A stretch of 7,769 nt of DNA from Gemmatimonadota bacterium (lineage in GTDB: Bacteria > Gemmatimonadota > Gemmatimonadetes > Longimicrobiales > RSA9), in contig VEPF01000306.1 of NCBI GenBank assembly GCA_012027055.1, forward strand, positions 1 to 7,769, written 5' to 3'. Of this stretch, positions 1 to 6,698 are shown one piece after another; the first letter of the stretch is position 1, and every line of letters starts with the position of its first letter. Position numbers and translations under genes: made by a program. Below the pieces are notes generated by a model. The model searched no databases. It had not been told where the DNA came from and saw nothing but the letters and a program-made list of their open reading frames with translations.

Positions 1-1
1 G

Positions 2-799
2 ATTATCTTCGAGAAGAGCTCGACCCGCACGCGCGTGTCGTTCGAGGTGGGCGCCTTTCAGCTCGGCGGCCACGCGCTCTTCCTGTCCGCGCGCGACATC
101 CAGCTGGGCCGCGGCGAGCCGGTGAAGGACACGGCCCGCGTGCTGTCGCGGTACGTGGACCTGATCATGATCCGCGCTTACGCGCACGCAGGCGTGGAGG
201 AGCTCGCGAAATACGCGACGGTACCCGTGATCAACGGGCTCACCGACCTCCTCCATCCCTGCCAGGTCATGGCCGATGTGCTGACCGTCCAGGAGAACTT
301 CGGTCCCGACCTGCGGCCGCGGCGGATCGCGTGGATCGGGGACGGTAACAACATGGCCAACTCCTGGCTGAACGCCGCCTACCGGTTCGGCTTCCAGCTG
401 CGTCTGGCATGCCCCGAGGGTTACCGCCCCGATCCGCAGATCCTGGAGCGGGCGCGCACTCAGGCGGACATCCTGCTCTCGGACGATCCGCGCGAGGCGG
501 CGGAGGGGGCCGAGGTGATCAACACGGATGTCTGGACATCGATGGGTCAGGAGGCGGAGACCGAGGCGCGCCTGCGGGCGTTTTCGGGCTACCAGGTGCA
601 TGAGGCGTTGCTGCGGCGTGCTGCCGCCGACGCCCTCTTCCTGCACTGCCTCCCCGCGCACCGCGGCGAGGAGGTGGCGGATGCGGTGATCGAGGGAGCG
701 CAATCGCGGGTATTCGACGAAGCGGAGAACCGACTGCACGTCCAGAAGGCCATCATGGCAAGCCTGCTGGCGGGCGACATGGAGGCGAGAAATGAGTGA
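2..799 (+). CDS. argF: Ornithine carbamoyltransferase, 5'-truncated by window edge
   Basis: This enzyme transfers the carbamoyl group from carbamoyl phosphate to ornithine, giving citrulline in cytoplasmic arginine biosynthesis. The frame is open from base 2. The GTG at 35 is not the start: it encodes the Val just after the STRTR carbamoyl-phosphate loop (20-34). Other family signatures are HPCQ (254-265), GDGNNMANSW in the middle of the protein, DVWTSMG (527-547) and HCLPAHRGEEV (from 644), whose HCLP is the ornithine-side motif. These separate it from aspartate carbamoyltransferase. The window shows 265 residues; family members usually run a little over 300, so about 40-50 N-terminal residues lie upstream. 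The stop lies inside the start of gcvT (8-base overlap), so the two are probably cotranscribed. An arcB-type catabolic role is possible, but no arginine deiminase or carbamate kinase gene is in view. Confidence 0.95.
   Translation: MIFEKSSTRTRVSFEVGAFQLGGHALFLSARDIQLGRGEPVKDTARVLSRYVDLIMIRAYAHAGVEELAKYATVPVINGLTDLLHPCQVMADVLTVQENFGPDLRPRRIAWIGDGNNMANSWLNAAYRFGFQLRLACPEGYRPDPQILERARTQADILLSDDPREAAEGAEVINTDVWTSMGQEAETEARLRAFSGYQVHEALLRRAAADALFLHCLPAHRGEEVADAVIEGAQSRVFDEAENRLHVQKAIMASLLAGDMEARNE
781..785 (+). promoter_or_regulatory. Ribosome binding site of gcvT
   Basis: GGAGG lies six bases before the ATG at 792, inside the last codons of argF. It is the clearest Shine-Dalgarno match in the left block and supports the ATG at 792 as the gcvT start. 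Confidence 0.75.
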
Positions 800-1901
800 A
801 ACGACGAAGCGCACGCCGCTCTTTGAAGAGCATCAGCGGGCGGGTGGCAAGATTGTACCGTTCGCCGGTTGGGAGATGGCCGTGCAGTACCCGAGCGGGA
901 TCGTCGCCGAGCACCACAAAGTGCGGACGGCGGCCGGCCTCTTCGACGTTTGTCACATGGGTGAGCTGGAGATCCGCGGTCCGCAGGCCCTGGACCTGGT
1001 CCAGCACGTGACCACCAACGATGCGTCGAAGCTCGCGGTCGGCCAGGCCCAGTATTCGGTCTTCTGCTACGAGGATGGCGGCGCGGTGGACGACTGCATC
1101 GTCTACCGGTTCCCGGACCACTACCTGATCGTGGTGAACGCGTCGAATGCCGCGAAGGACCGCGACTGGATCAGGCGCTTCGAACCGCTTTTCGATGCGC
1201 AGCTGATCGATCGCTCGGACGACACCGGTCTGATCGCGCTGCAGGGACCGCTCTCGCAACCGATCCTGGCGCGCCTCACCGAGACCGACCTGGTCGCGAT
1301 CCAGTACTACCACTTCGCGGAAGGCCAGGTGGCCGGCATCCCCGCCGTGATCAGCCGCACCGGCTATACCGGCGAGGACGGCTTCGAGATCGCGGTGGCT
1401 GCCGCCGAGACCCCGGAGATCTGGCGCCGGCTGCTGGCCGCGGGTGCCCCGGAGGGCATCGCACCGATCGGCCTCGGGGCCCGGGATTCGCTGCGGCTGG
1501 AGATGGGCTATGCGCTCTATGGCAACGACATCGACGACCGCCACACCCCGCTGGAAGCCGGGCTGGGCTGGGTGACCAAGCTGGACAAGGGCGACTTCCT
1601 GGGGAGCGAGCGGCTGCGCGCTCAGAAGGCGGCGGGCGTGACCCGGCGCCTGGTGGGTTTCGTGTTGCGGGAGAAAGGCTTCCCGCGGCACGGCTATCCG
1701 GTCCGCTGCCACGGTGAGGTGGCTGGCGAGGTGACCAGTGGCGTGCTCAGCCCGAGCCTCGGATACGGCGTGGGCATGGCCTATGTGCCGGCAGAGGCGG
1801 CCCGGCCGGGCACGCCGATCGAGATCGTGATTCGGGACAGGGGCATCCCCGCGGAGGTGGTACGGCCGCCCTTCTACAAAGCGAGCTCGATCCGCAAGTG
1901 A
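792..1901 (+). CDS. gcvT: Aminomethyltransferase (glycine cleavage system T-protein)
   Basis: T-protein takes the aminomethyl group carried on lipoylated H-protein and passes the one-carbon unit to tetrahydrofolate, releasing ammonia. The 369 residues are full family length and collinear with it: PFAGWEM (23-29), GLFDVCHMGE (49-58), the DD pair in GGAVDDCIVYR (100-101) where the catalytic aspartate lies, RTGYTGEDGFEI (189-200), the GLGARDSLRLEMGYALYGND block (227-246), TPLEAGLGW (252-260) and the C-terminal GEVTSG...SPSLGYG region (312-326). The usual DVSHMGE reads DVCHMGE here, a mild substitution. The start is fixed by a good ribosome binding site. It overlaps argF by 8 bases and the next gene by 4. 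The partner genes gcvH and gcvP are not in the window. A folate-binding YgfZ-like paralogue is less likely because the catalytic block and full length are kept. Confidence 0.95.
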   Translation: MSETTKRTPLFEEHQRAGGKIVPFAGWEMAVQYPSGIVAEHHKVRTAAGLFDVCHMGELEIRGPQALDLVQHVTTNDASKLAVGQAQYSVFCYEDGGAVDDCIVYRFPDHYLIVVNASNAAKDRDWIRRFEPLFDAQLIDRSDDTGLIALQGPLSQPILARLTETDLVAIQYYHFAEGQVAGIPAVISRTGYTGEDGFEIAVAAAETPEIWRRLLAAGAPEGIAPIGLGARDSLRLEMGYALYGNDIDDRHTPLEAGLGWVTKLDKGDFLGSERLRAQKAAGVTRRLVGFVLREKGFPRHGYPVRCHGEVAGEVTSGVLSPSLGYGVGMAYVPAEAARPGTPIEIVIRDRGIPAEVVRPPFYKASSIRK

Positions 1902-2407
1902 CGGGTCCGATCCGGATCGCGGCGCTCACGGTTTCGGACGGGGTGGCCGCTGGCAAGCGCGCCGAGCGCAGTGGCGCGGCGATCAGCGCGTGGGCGGATG
2001 CGCACGGTTTCGCGCTGACCGCCGCGCGGGTGGTGCCTGACAGCACCGAGGCCATCGTCCCGGTGCTGCTCGAGTGGTGCGATGGGGGGATTGCGGACGT
2101 CGTGCTCACCACGGGTGGGACCGGCTTCACGGCCCGGGACCAGACCCCGGAGGCGACGGCTGCGGTCGTGGAGCGGGGCGCGCCCGGCCTTGGTGATGCG
2201 CTCCGCGCGCACGGCGCTCCGGCGGGTGCGCACGTACTGCTGGCGCGGGGCCTGGCCGGGATCCGCGCTCGCGCCCTGATCGTGAACCTTCCCGGCCGTG
2301 AAGGCGCGGTACGGGACGGCCTCGCGGTGCTCGAGCCCCTGCTCGAGCACGCCGTGCAACTGCTGCGCGGAACCGACACCGGCAAACACCCGGGCAACCA
2401 TGTCTGA
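1898..2407 (+). CDS. MogA/MoaB-family molybdopterin adenylyltransferase-like protein
   Basis: Members of this family bind molybdopterin and, in the MogA case, adenylylate it before molybdenum insertion. The 169 residues form a single MoCF-binding domain: an opening strand with TVSDGVAAG (11-19), then RSG (24-26), the hallmark TTGGTGFTARDQTPEAT (71-87) and the closing NLPGREGAVRDGL (130-142). The acidic residue before RSG is Glu where Asp is common. A GTG start is chosen because GTGA overlaps the gcvT stop by 4 bases. No good Shine-Dalgarno is visible, so translation probably depends on ribosomes finishing gcvT. No other molybdenum-cofactor gene is in the window, and sequence alone does not settle MogA versus MoaB, so no symbol is given. 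The C-terminus overlaps the next gene by 8 bases. Confidence 0.85.
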   Translation: MTGPIRIAALTVSDGVAAGKRAERSGAAISAWADAHGFALTAARVVPDSTEAIVPVLLEWCDGGIADVVLTTGGTGFTARDQTPEATAAVVERGAPGLGDALRAHGAPAGAHVLLARGLAGIRARALIVNLPGREGAVRDGLAVLEPLLEHAVQLLRGTDTGKHPGNHV

Positions 2408-2744
2408 GCTCGTGCTCATCACCACGCAGGACCTGGAGCCTGCGGTGCGGGTCCGGGACGCTTTCCGGGATGCCGGCTTCGGCACGGAGCTACTCACCCC
2501 CGGCGAACATGTCGACGACGCGCCGGGCGAGCCGGTGCTGGTGATCCTGACCGGCAACCTGGGCGAAAAGCAGTCGCGCCGGCTGGTGCGCGAGGCCGGG
2601 GAGCGCGACCAGGTGCCGGTCATTGGCCTGCTGGAGGCCGGGCACGACCGGTTCACCGATGCCCGCGCCCAGTACGGGCTCTCGGAAGCGCTCCTGAAGC
2701 CCATCGAGCCGCAGGAGGTCGTGCGGATCGGGCGCCGGCTCATG
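2400..2744 (+). other. Receiver-like domain lacking phospho-acceptor Asp
   Basis: Residues 1-115 of the activator show the alternating strand/helix pattern of a response-regulator receiver and keep the fifth-strand Lys-Pro (K100-P101 in LLKPIEP). Three active-site features are missing. The first strand ends in LITT instead of an acidic pair. The third strand reads VLVILTGN where an Asp should accept phosphate. The fourth strand reads VIGLLE where Thr or Ser is usual. The domain therefore probably does not take phosphate and may sense by protein contact or a ligand. The alignment was done by eye. Confidence 0.65.
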
Positions 2745-3977
2745 GATCGGCGCCAGCTCCGGCGCATCACCGGCATCATCGGCGAGACCGACGCCATGGT
2801 GGAGACTCTGGAGCGGATCGTCCAGATCGCGCCGGTGAACTCCACGGTGCTCCTGACCGGAGAAAGTGGTACCGGGAAGGAGCGGGTCGCGCGCGGCATC
2901 CACGCCCTCTCGTCGCGCCGTCACCGGCCCTTCATTGCCACCAACGTTGCGGCCCTTCCGGAGACGCTGCTCGAGGCCGAGCTGTTCGGTCACGAGAAGG
3001 GTGCGTTCACCGGCGCCATCGGGCAGCGCAAGGGCTTCTTCGAGCTGGCGCACAAGGGCACGCTGTTCCTCGATGAGATCGGGGAGATGCCGCCCAACAC
3101 GCAGGTAAAACTCCTGCGGGCGCTGGAGGAGCAGCGTTTCCGCCGGTTGGGCGGGGAAACGGAGCTCGAGGTCGACGTGCGCGTCATTGCGGCGACCAAC
3201 CAGGCGCTGCGCGAGCTGGTGGAAATCGGCCGTTTCCGGCGCGATCTCTATTTCCGGCTCAACGTCCTGCGCATCGACCTGCCACCCTTGCGGCAGCGGC
3301 GGGATGACATCCCGCTGCTGGTGGCCTCGTTCATCGCCGCCGCCGCCCGTGAGCATGACCGGCCGGCCGTGACGCTGAGCCAGGAGGCCATGGCCATACT
3401 GCTGGGCTATGACTGGCCCGGGAACGTGCGTGAGCTGAAGAACCTGATCGAATCCATGGTGGTGCTCTCACCCGGCGGCGTGGTCAGGCCGGAGGACATC
3501 CCGCCGGAGATCCGGCAGCAAGTCGGTCGCTCGCGCATGCTCCCGGTACCGATCCCGCGCGCGGACGTGACCTCCGAGCAGCCCGCACCCGAGCTCGAGT
3601 TCATCTTCAGAACCCTCGTACAGCTGCGCATGGATGTGGAGGATCTGCGCCGTCAGTTCGACGACTACCGGGAAGCCCACCCGGAGCTCGGTCCGGCCGT
3701 GCACCGGCCCTTCGTGCTGCCCGGGACGCGCCTGGGGCAGCCAGGGCCGGTGGAGATCCTGGCCGAGTCGCTGCCGGCCGCGGCCGCGGAGGATACGGCC
3801 GACGAGCACGATGTGGTGGTCTACCGCCCGGGCATGACCCTGCAGGACCTGGAGAAGAACGCCATCATCGCCGCCCTGCGCGAGGTCGCGGGCAACCGTC
3901 GCAAGGCCGCCGAGATGCTGGGCATGGGCGAGCGGACGCTCTATCGCAAGATCAAGGATTACGGCATTCCGCTCTGA
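2400..3977 (+). CDS. Sigma-54-dependent activator: receiver-like domain, AAA+, Fis-type HTH
   Basis: This protein is a bacterial enhancer-binding protein: it binds upstream DNA and uses ATP to open promoters held by sigma-54 RNA polymerase. Domains in its 525 residues: 1-115 receiver-like; about 124-370 AAA+ with Walker A GESGTGKE (154-161), the sigma-54 contact loop GAFTGA (201-206), Walker B TLFLDE (221-226), the arginine-rich RFRRDLYFRL (278-287) and WPGNVREL (339-346); 371-480 linker with a likely coiled coil at 398-425; 481-522 Fis-type helix-turn-helix containing NRRKAAEMLGMGERTLYRKI. The ATG at 2400 is chosen over a GTG at 2298, which would add 34 unlike, Cys/Pro-rich residues read through mogA-like sequence. 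It overlaps the preceding stop by 8 bases with no clear ribosome binding site. The intact GAFTGA loop argues that it truly works with sigma-54. Targets are unknown and no partner kinase is in view. Confidence 0.93.
   Translation: MSELVLITTQDLEPAVRVRDAFRDAGFGTELLTPGEHVDDAPGEPVLVILTGNLGEKQSRRLVREAGERDQVPVIGLLEAGHDRFTDARAQYGLSEALLKPIEPQEVVRIGRRLMDRRQLRRITGIIGETDAMVETLERIVQIAPVNSTVLLTGESGTGKERVARGIHALSSRRHRPFIATNVAALPETLLEAELFGHEKGAFTGAIGQRKGFFELAHKGTLFLDEIGEMPPNTQVKLLRALEEQRFRRLGGETELEVDVRVIAATNQALRELVEIGRFRRDLYFRLNVLRIDLPPLRQRRDDIPLLVASFIAAAAREHDRPAVTLSQEAMAILLGYDWPGNVRELKNLIESMVVLSPGGVVRPEDIPPEIRQQVGRSRMLPVPIPRADVTSEQPAPELEFIFRTLVQLRMDVEDLRRQFDDYREAHPELGPAVHRPFVLPGTRLGQPGPVEILAESLPAAAAEDTADEHDVVVYRPGMTLQDLEKNAIIAALREVAGNRRKAAEMLGMGERTLYRKIKDYGIPL
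3591..3674 (+). other. Probable coiled-coil segment in activator linker
   Basis: Residues about 398-425 of the activator (around LVQLRMDVEDLRRQFDDYR) have spaced hydrophobic residues in a charged helix, between the AAA+ domain and the DNA-binding end. From memory, Bacteroidota sigma-54 activators carry a similar LKxDVxDLK-type helix at this place. It may help dimerization or set the spacing of the DNA-binding heads. Confidence 0.5.
3840..3965 (+). other. Fis-type helix-turn-helix of the activator
   Basis: Residues 481-522 carry the family pattern: a first helix with LEKNAIIAAL, then GNRRKAAEMLG and the recognition helix ERTLYRKIKDYGI, which ends three residues before the stop. This is the expected C-terminal DNA-binding domain of an enhancer-binding protein and appears intact. 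Confidence 0.9.
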
Positions 3978-3985
3978 GCCGGCTG

Positions 3986-4009
3986 CGGGCGCGCCGGGCG
4001 GCGCGCCCG
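3986..4009. terminator. GC hairpin between convergent genes (possible bidirectional terminator)
   Basis: A perfect 10-base inverted repeat (CGGGCGCGCC / GGCGCGCCCG, 3986-3995 and 4000-4009) with a 4-base loop sits in the 39-base gap between two facing stop codons. It would form a very stable stem on either strand. Neither side has a run of T, so it is not a textbook intrinsic terminator. It may stop transcription without a U-tract, pause polymerase or protect 3' ends. Confidence 0.5.
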
Positions 4010-4016
4010 GCGGCTG

Positions 4017-4835
4017 CTATGGCCGCGCCGGCAACCTCTCGAGGTACTGCCAGACCGTGCCGATGTCCGCACGCTGGGAGAGATCCAGCACCGCGGCGCG
4101 CACCGGAAAAGTCCGCACCGGTACTCCTTCCCGCACGGCCTTCTCCATGGCCACCGGCAACTCGTACTCGCCGCGGGGGGAGAGCGGAACCTCGCGGCAG
4201 GCCTGCAGGATGCGCGGCGTGAGCAGCCACACGTTCATGCTCACGGGCGCGTCCCTGCCGAGCCGCGCGATGGTTGCGGCATCGGGCTTCTCCCAGATGT
4301 GCTCCAGGCGCCCATCCGGCGCGATCTCCAGCAGCGCGTACTTCGCGATCCGCTCCGGCGGGATATTGCCCAGTTCCGAGAGCGCGAGCGGCTCGAACGC
4401 GGGTAATGCCGGAGCCGTTTGCCGCAGCAGCTCGGCGAGTACCGGCGCCGGGTAGAAGTTGTCCGAGTTGAGCACCAGGAAGGCGTCGCCGGCCACGAAC
4501 GCCTCGGCGGCGAGCACGGCGTTGGCCGTGCCGATCGGTTCGGCCTGGATGGCGAAGTGCACGCGCAGCCGTTCCGGCCGCGCCGTCTCGCCGTAATGGG
4601 CACGCACGGCCGTGTGCTCCGGCCCGATCACCAGGCACGCATCAGTGATGCCCGCGTCGGCCAGGGCGCTCAGCACGTAGTCGATGAAAGGCCGGCCATT
4701 CCCGACCGGGATCATGGCCTTGAGGCCGACGTCGGCCGCGGCCGCCTGCGCCTCGTTCAACCGCGCCGCCTCATCGACGCGCCGCATGCGCGTCCCCAGC
4801 CCGCGGGCCAGGATCACCGCCTTGGTTACCGCCAT
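4017..4835 (-). CDS. Sugar-phosphate nucleotidyltransferase (NDP-sugar pyrophosphorylase family)
   Basis: Proteins of this family join a nucleoside triphosphate and a sugar-1-phosphate to give an NDP-sugar and pyrophosphate. In the 272 residues, the nucleotide loop is LARGLGTRM (9-17), followed by an Ala-rich stretch and LKAMIPV with K39. Next come GRPFIDYVLSALADAG (47-62), GTANAV (102-107), the metal-site strand VLNSDNFYP (121-129), EKPDAAT (182-188), the substrate strand SMNVWLL (199-205) and DLSQRADIGTV (251-261). The loop reads ARG rather than the common AGG, and about 20 residues separate it from LKAMIPV, so it is a sub-branch distinct from RmlA or GalU. The sugar and base cannot be named. 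The start is supported by GGGAG eight bases upstream. It is last in the minus-strand operon, 32 bases after the symporter. Confidence 0.88.
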   Translation of the reverse strand: MAVTKAVILARGLGTRMRRVDEAARLNEAQAAAADVGLKAMIPVGNGRPFIDYVLSALADAGITDACLVIGPEHTAVRAHYGETARPERLRVHFAIQAEPIGTANAVLAAEAFVAGDAFLVLNSDNFYPAPVLAELLRQTAPALPAFEPLALSELGNIPPERIAKYALLEIAPDGRLEHIWEKPDAATIARLGRDAPVSMNVWLLTPRILQACREVPLSPRGEYELPVAMEKAVREGVPVRTFPVRAAVLDLSQRADIGTVWQYLERLPARP

Positions 4836-4843
4836 CCACCGAG

Positions 4844-4848
4844 CTCCC
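4844..4848 (-). promoter_or_regulatory. Ribosome binding site of the nucleotidyltransferase gene
   Basis: On the minus strand GGGAG lies eight bases upstream of the ATG at 4835, within the 32-base gap after the symporter stop. It supports that start. Confidence 0.6.
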
Positions 4849-4867
4849 GTTCAGCCAGGGTCGCGTG

Positions 4868-6655
4868 CTAGTCTCGAGGTTCGTGCGACCCGCCGCCCGA
4901 TCCCCACACGCGCGGCAGCAGACGCACCAGTCCCAGCGTACTGATGGCGAACACCGCCGTCCAAAACAGTGCCTGCCCCGTTCGCCCGTACAGCAGGCTG
5001 CCGGCCCCGAACAGGGCCGCGTAGATGCACGCGCAGCCCAGCGTCCATCCCAGCAGCGCTTCCGATAGCCGGTCCGGCGACGTCCCCACCCCCGCGTCCG
5101 CCTGTACCGGACGCCACCCGGGGCCGGCGGGCCGCACCCGCCGGTAGAAGCTGACCAGTACGTCGTGCTCCGTCGGCCGCGTGAGGAACGTGACCGCTAT
5201 CCAGACTACGGTGGTCGTGGCCACCGTCACGAGCAGGGCAATGTGAGTGGGCGCGGGGTGCCCCAGCTTGCCGGCGCCGAAGAACCCGAGCGCCAGCAGG
5301 AAGGAGCTGACCATGGCCGCGATCTCGCTCCAGGCGTTGATTCGCCACCAGAACCAGCGCAGCAGGTAGATGAGCCCGGTCCCGGCGCCGATCGACATCA
5401 GCAGCTCGAAGCTCTCCCGCGCGGAGTCGAGCACGAAGGTGACGCCCGCGGCGAGCAACATGAGCACGCCCGTCATCACCCGGCCCATCAGCACGTAGTG
5501 CCGCTCGCTCGCGTTCGGCTTCAGGAAGCGCTGGTAGAGATCGTGCACCAGGTAGCTGGTGCCCCAGTTCAGGTGGGTTGCCAGGGTCGACACGTAGGCG
5601 GCCAGCATGCCCGCGATCATCACTCCGATCATGCCCGTGGGCAGGAACTTGAGCATCGCGGGGTAGGCCATGTCGTGCCCGATCAACCCGGGATCGACGT
5701 ATGGGAAAGCGCGCCGGATGTCTTCGAGGGTGGGGAACACCAGCAGGGAGGAAAGCGCCACCAGGATCCAGGGCCAGGGTCGCACCGCGTAGTGCGCGAA
5801 GTTGAAGAACAGGGTCCCGGCGAGGGCATCCTTCTCGCTCCGGCTCGCCAGCATGCGCTGCGCGATGTAGCTGCCCCCGCCCGGCTCCGCCCCGGGATAC
5901 CACACGCTCCACCACTGTACCGTGAGCGGGATGATCAGCACCGTCAGGGTCATGGTCCAGTCGCCGAAGTCGGGCAGCAGGTTGAGGGAGTGGGCCGGGA
6001 TCCGCTCCAGCAGCCCGGCCAGCCCGCCGACTTCCGGTTGCCTGAGCGCGTACCACGCGGCCGCGATGGCGCCGGTCATGGCAATGCCGAACTGAATCAT
6101 GTCGGCGATCATCACGCCCCACAGCCCGGACGTGGCAGCGAACGCGATGTTGAGCACGGTGCAGACCGCGAGCGTCTTGCCCATGGGCCAGCCGAGCACC
6201 ACGTTCGCGATCTTGGCGGCGGCCAGGTTCACGGCCGCCATGGTCACCACGTTGAAGAACAACCCGAGATAAACCGCGCGGAACCCGCGCACCAGCGAGG
6301 CCGGCTTTCCCGAGTAGCGCAGCTCGTAGAACTCCAGGTCCGTGAGCACCCGCGACCGCCGCCACAGGCGCGCGAAGAAGAACACGGTCGCCATGCCGGT
6401 GAGCAGGAAGGCCCACCACAGCCTGTTGCTGGCGACCCCCTTCTCGCGGACCAGGTTGGTGACCAGGTTCGGCGTGTCCGTGCTGAACGTGGTCGCCACC
6501 ATCGACGTACCCACCAGCCACCACGGGGCCGCCCGCCCCGACGTGAAGAACTCGTCGGTACCCGAGCCCGCCCGCTTCATCAGCAGCAGCGCGGGTACGA
6601 AAGAGATCAGGATCGAGACTACGACGATCGTCCAGTCGAGGGCAGTTACGTGCAT
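4868..6655 (-). CDS. Sodium:solute symporter (SSS/SLC5 family)
   Basis: This is an inner-membrane transporter that uses the sodium gradient to import a small solute, often a sugar or sugar derivative. Its 595 residues hold well over ten hydrophobic segments, the first at about 6-26 and the last at about 559-580. The region AAPWWLVGTSMVATTFSTDT (42-61) matches the family's unwound first core helix. MLAAYVSTLATHLNWGTSYL (350-369) matches the core helix whose two hydroxyl residues (S356, T357) align by eye with the Na2 sodium-site serines of vSGLT, so sodium coupling is likely. A polar loop at about 501-530 precedes two final helices. GGAG nine bases upstream supports the ATG. It lies 43 bases after the GH109-like gene and 32 before the nucleotidyltransferase. 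The substrate is unknown; the neighbours suggest a sugar. Confidence 0.93.
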   Translation of the reverse strand: MHVTALDWTIVVVSILISFVPALLLMKRAGSGTDEFFTSGRAAPWWLVGTSMVATTFSTDTPNLVTNLVREKGVASNRLWWAFLLTGMATVFFFARLWRRSRVLTDLEFYELRYSGKPASLVRGFRAVYLGLFFNVVTMAAVNLAAAKIANVVLGWPMGKTLAVCTVLNIAFAATSGLWGVMIADMIQFGIAMTGAIAAAWYALRQPEVGGLAGLLERIPAHSLNLLPDFGDWTMTLTVLIIPLTVQWWSVWYPGAEPGGGSYIAQRMLASRSEKDALAGTLFFNFAHYAVRPWPWILVALSSLLVFPTLEDIRRAFPYVDPGLIGHDMAYPAMLKFLPTGMIGVMIAGMLAAYVSTLATHLNWGTSYLVHDLYQRFLKPNASERHYVLMGRVMTGVLMLLAAGVTFVLDSARESFELLMSIGAGTGLIYLLRWFWWRINAWSEIAAMVSSFLLALGFFGAGKLGHPAPTHIALLVTVATTTVVWIAVTFLTRPTEHDVLVSFYRRVRPAGPGWRPVQADAGVGTSPDRLSEALLGWTLGCACIYAALFGAGSLLYGRTGQALFWTAVFAISTLGLVRLLPRVWGSGGGSHEPRD

Positions 6656-6664
6656 CCGGGCCTG

Positions 6665-6668
6665 CTCC
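6665..6668 (-). promoter_or_regulatory. Probable ribosome binding site of the symporter gene
   Basis: GGAG on the minus strand lies nine bases upstream of the symporter ATG at 6655. It is a modest match. No sigma-54 or clear sigma-70 promoter was seen in the 43-base gap, which fits cotranscription from upstream. Confidence 0.45.
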
Positions 6669-6698
6669 GGCTCGTGGTGTTTCGCGCCTGGTGTGGCG

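Noticed and set aside
35..37. GTG at 35 as the start of argF
   Set aside because: The same frame upstream encodes IIFEKSSTRTR, the conserved carbamoyl-phosphate loop, so the gene begins before the window.
753..1712. A 319-codon minus-strand frame opposite gcvT
   Set aside because: No recognisable domain, and gcvT on the plus strand is full-length with all family motifs.
2298..2399. A GTG at 2298 as an earlier start for the sigma-54 activator
   Set aside because: It would add 34 Cys/Pro/Thr-rich residues unlike the family and overlap the mogA-like gene by over 100 bases. The ATG at 2400 begins a proper beta strand and gives a typical short overlap.
1874..2899. A 341-codon minus-strand frame opposite the mogA-like gene and the start of the activator
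   Set aside because: Ser/Arg/Pro-rich shadow composition; it crosses several well-supported plus-strand genes.
2490..3356. A 288-codon minus-strand frame opposite the AAA+ region
   Set aside because: The plus strand here encodes an intact AAA+ domain; the opposite frame shows no motif.
4851..6524. A 557-codon minus-strand frame overlapping the symporter in another phase
   Set aside because: Low-complexity Arg/Gly/Ala/His composition with no motifs; the symporter frame explains the same DNA.
6656..6698. Two TGGTGT copies in the gap upstream of the symporter as an operator
   Set aside because: Six-base repeats this short in a 43-base gap are expected by chance and have no partner elsewhere in the window.
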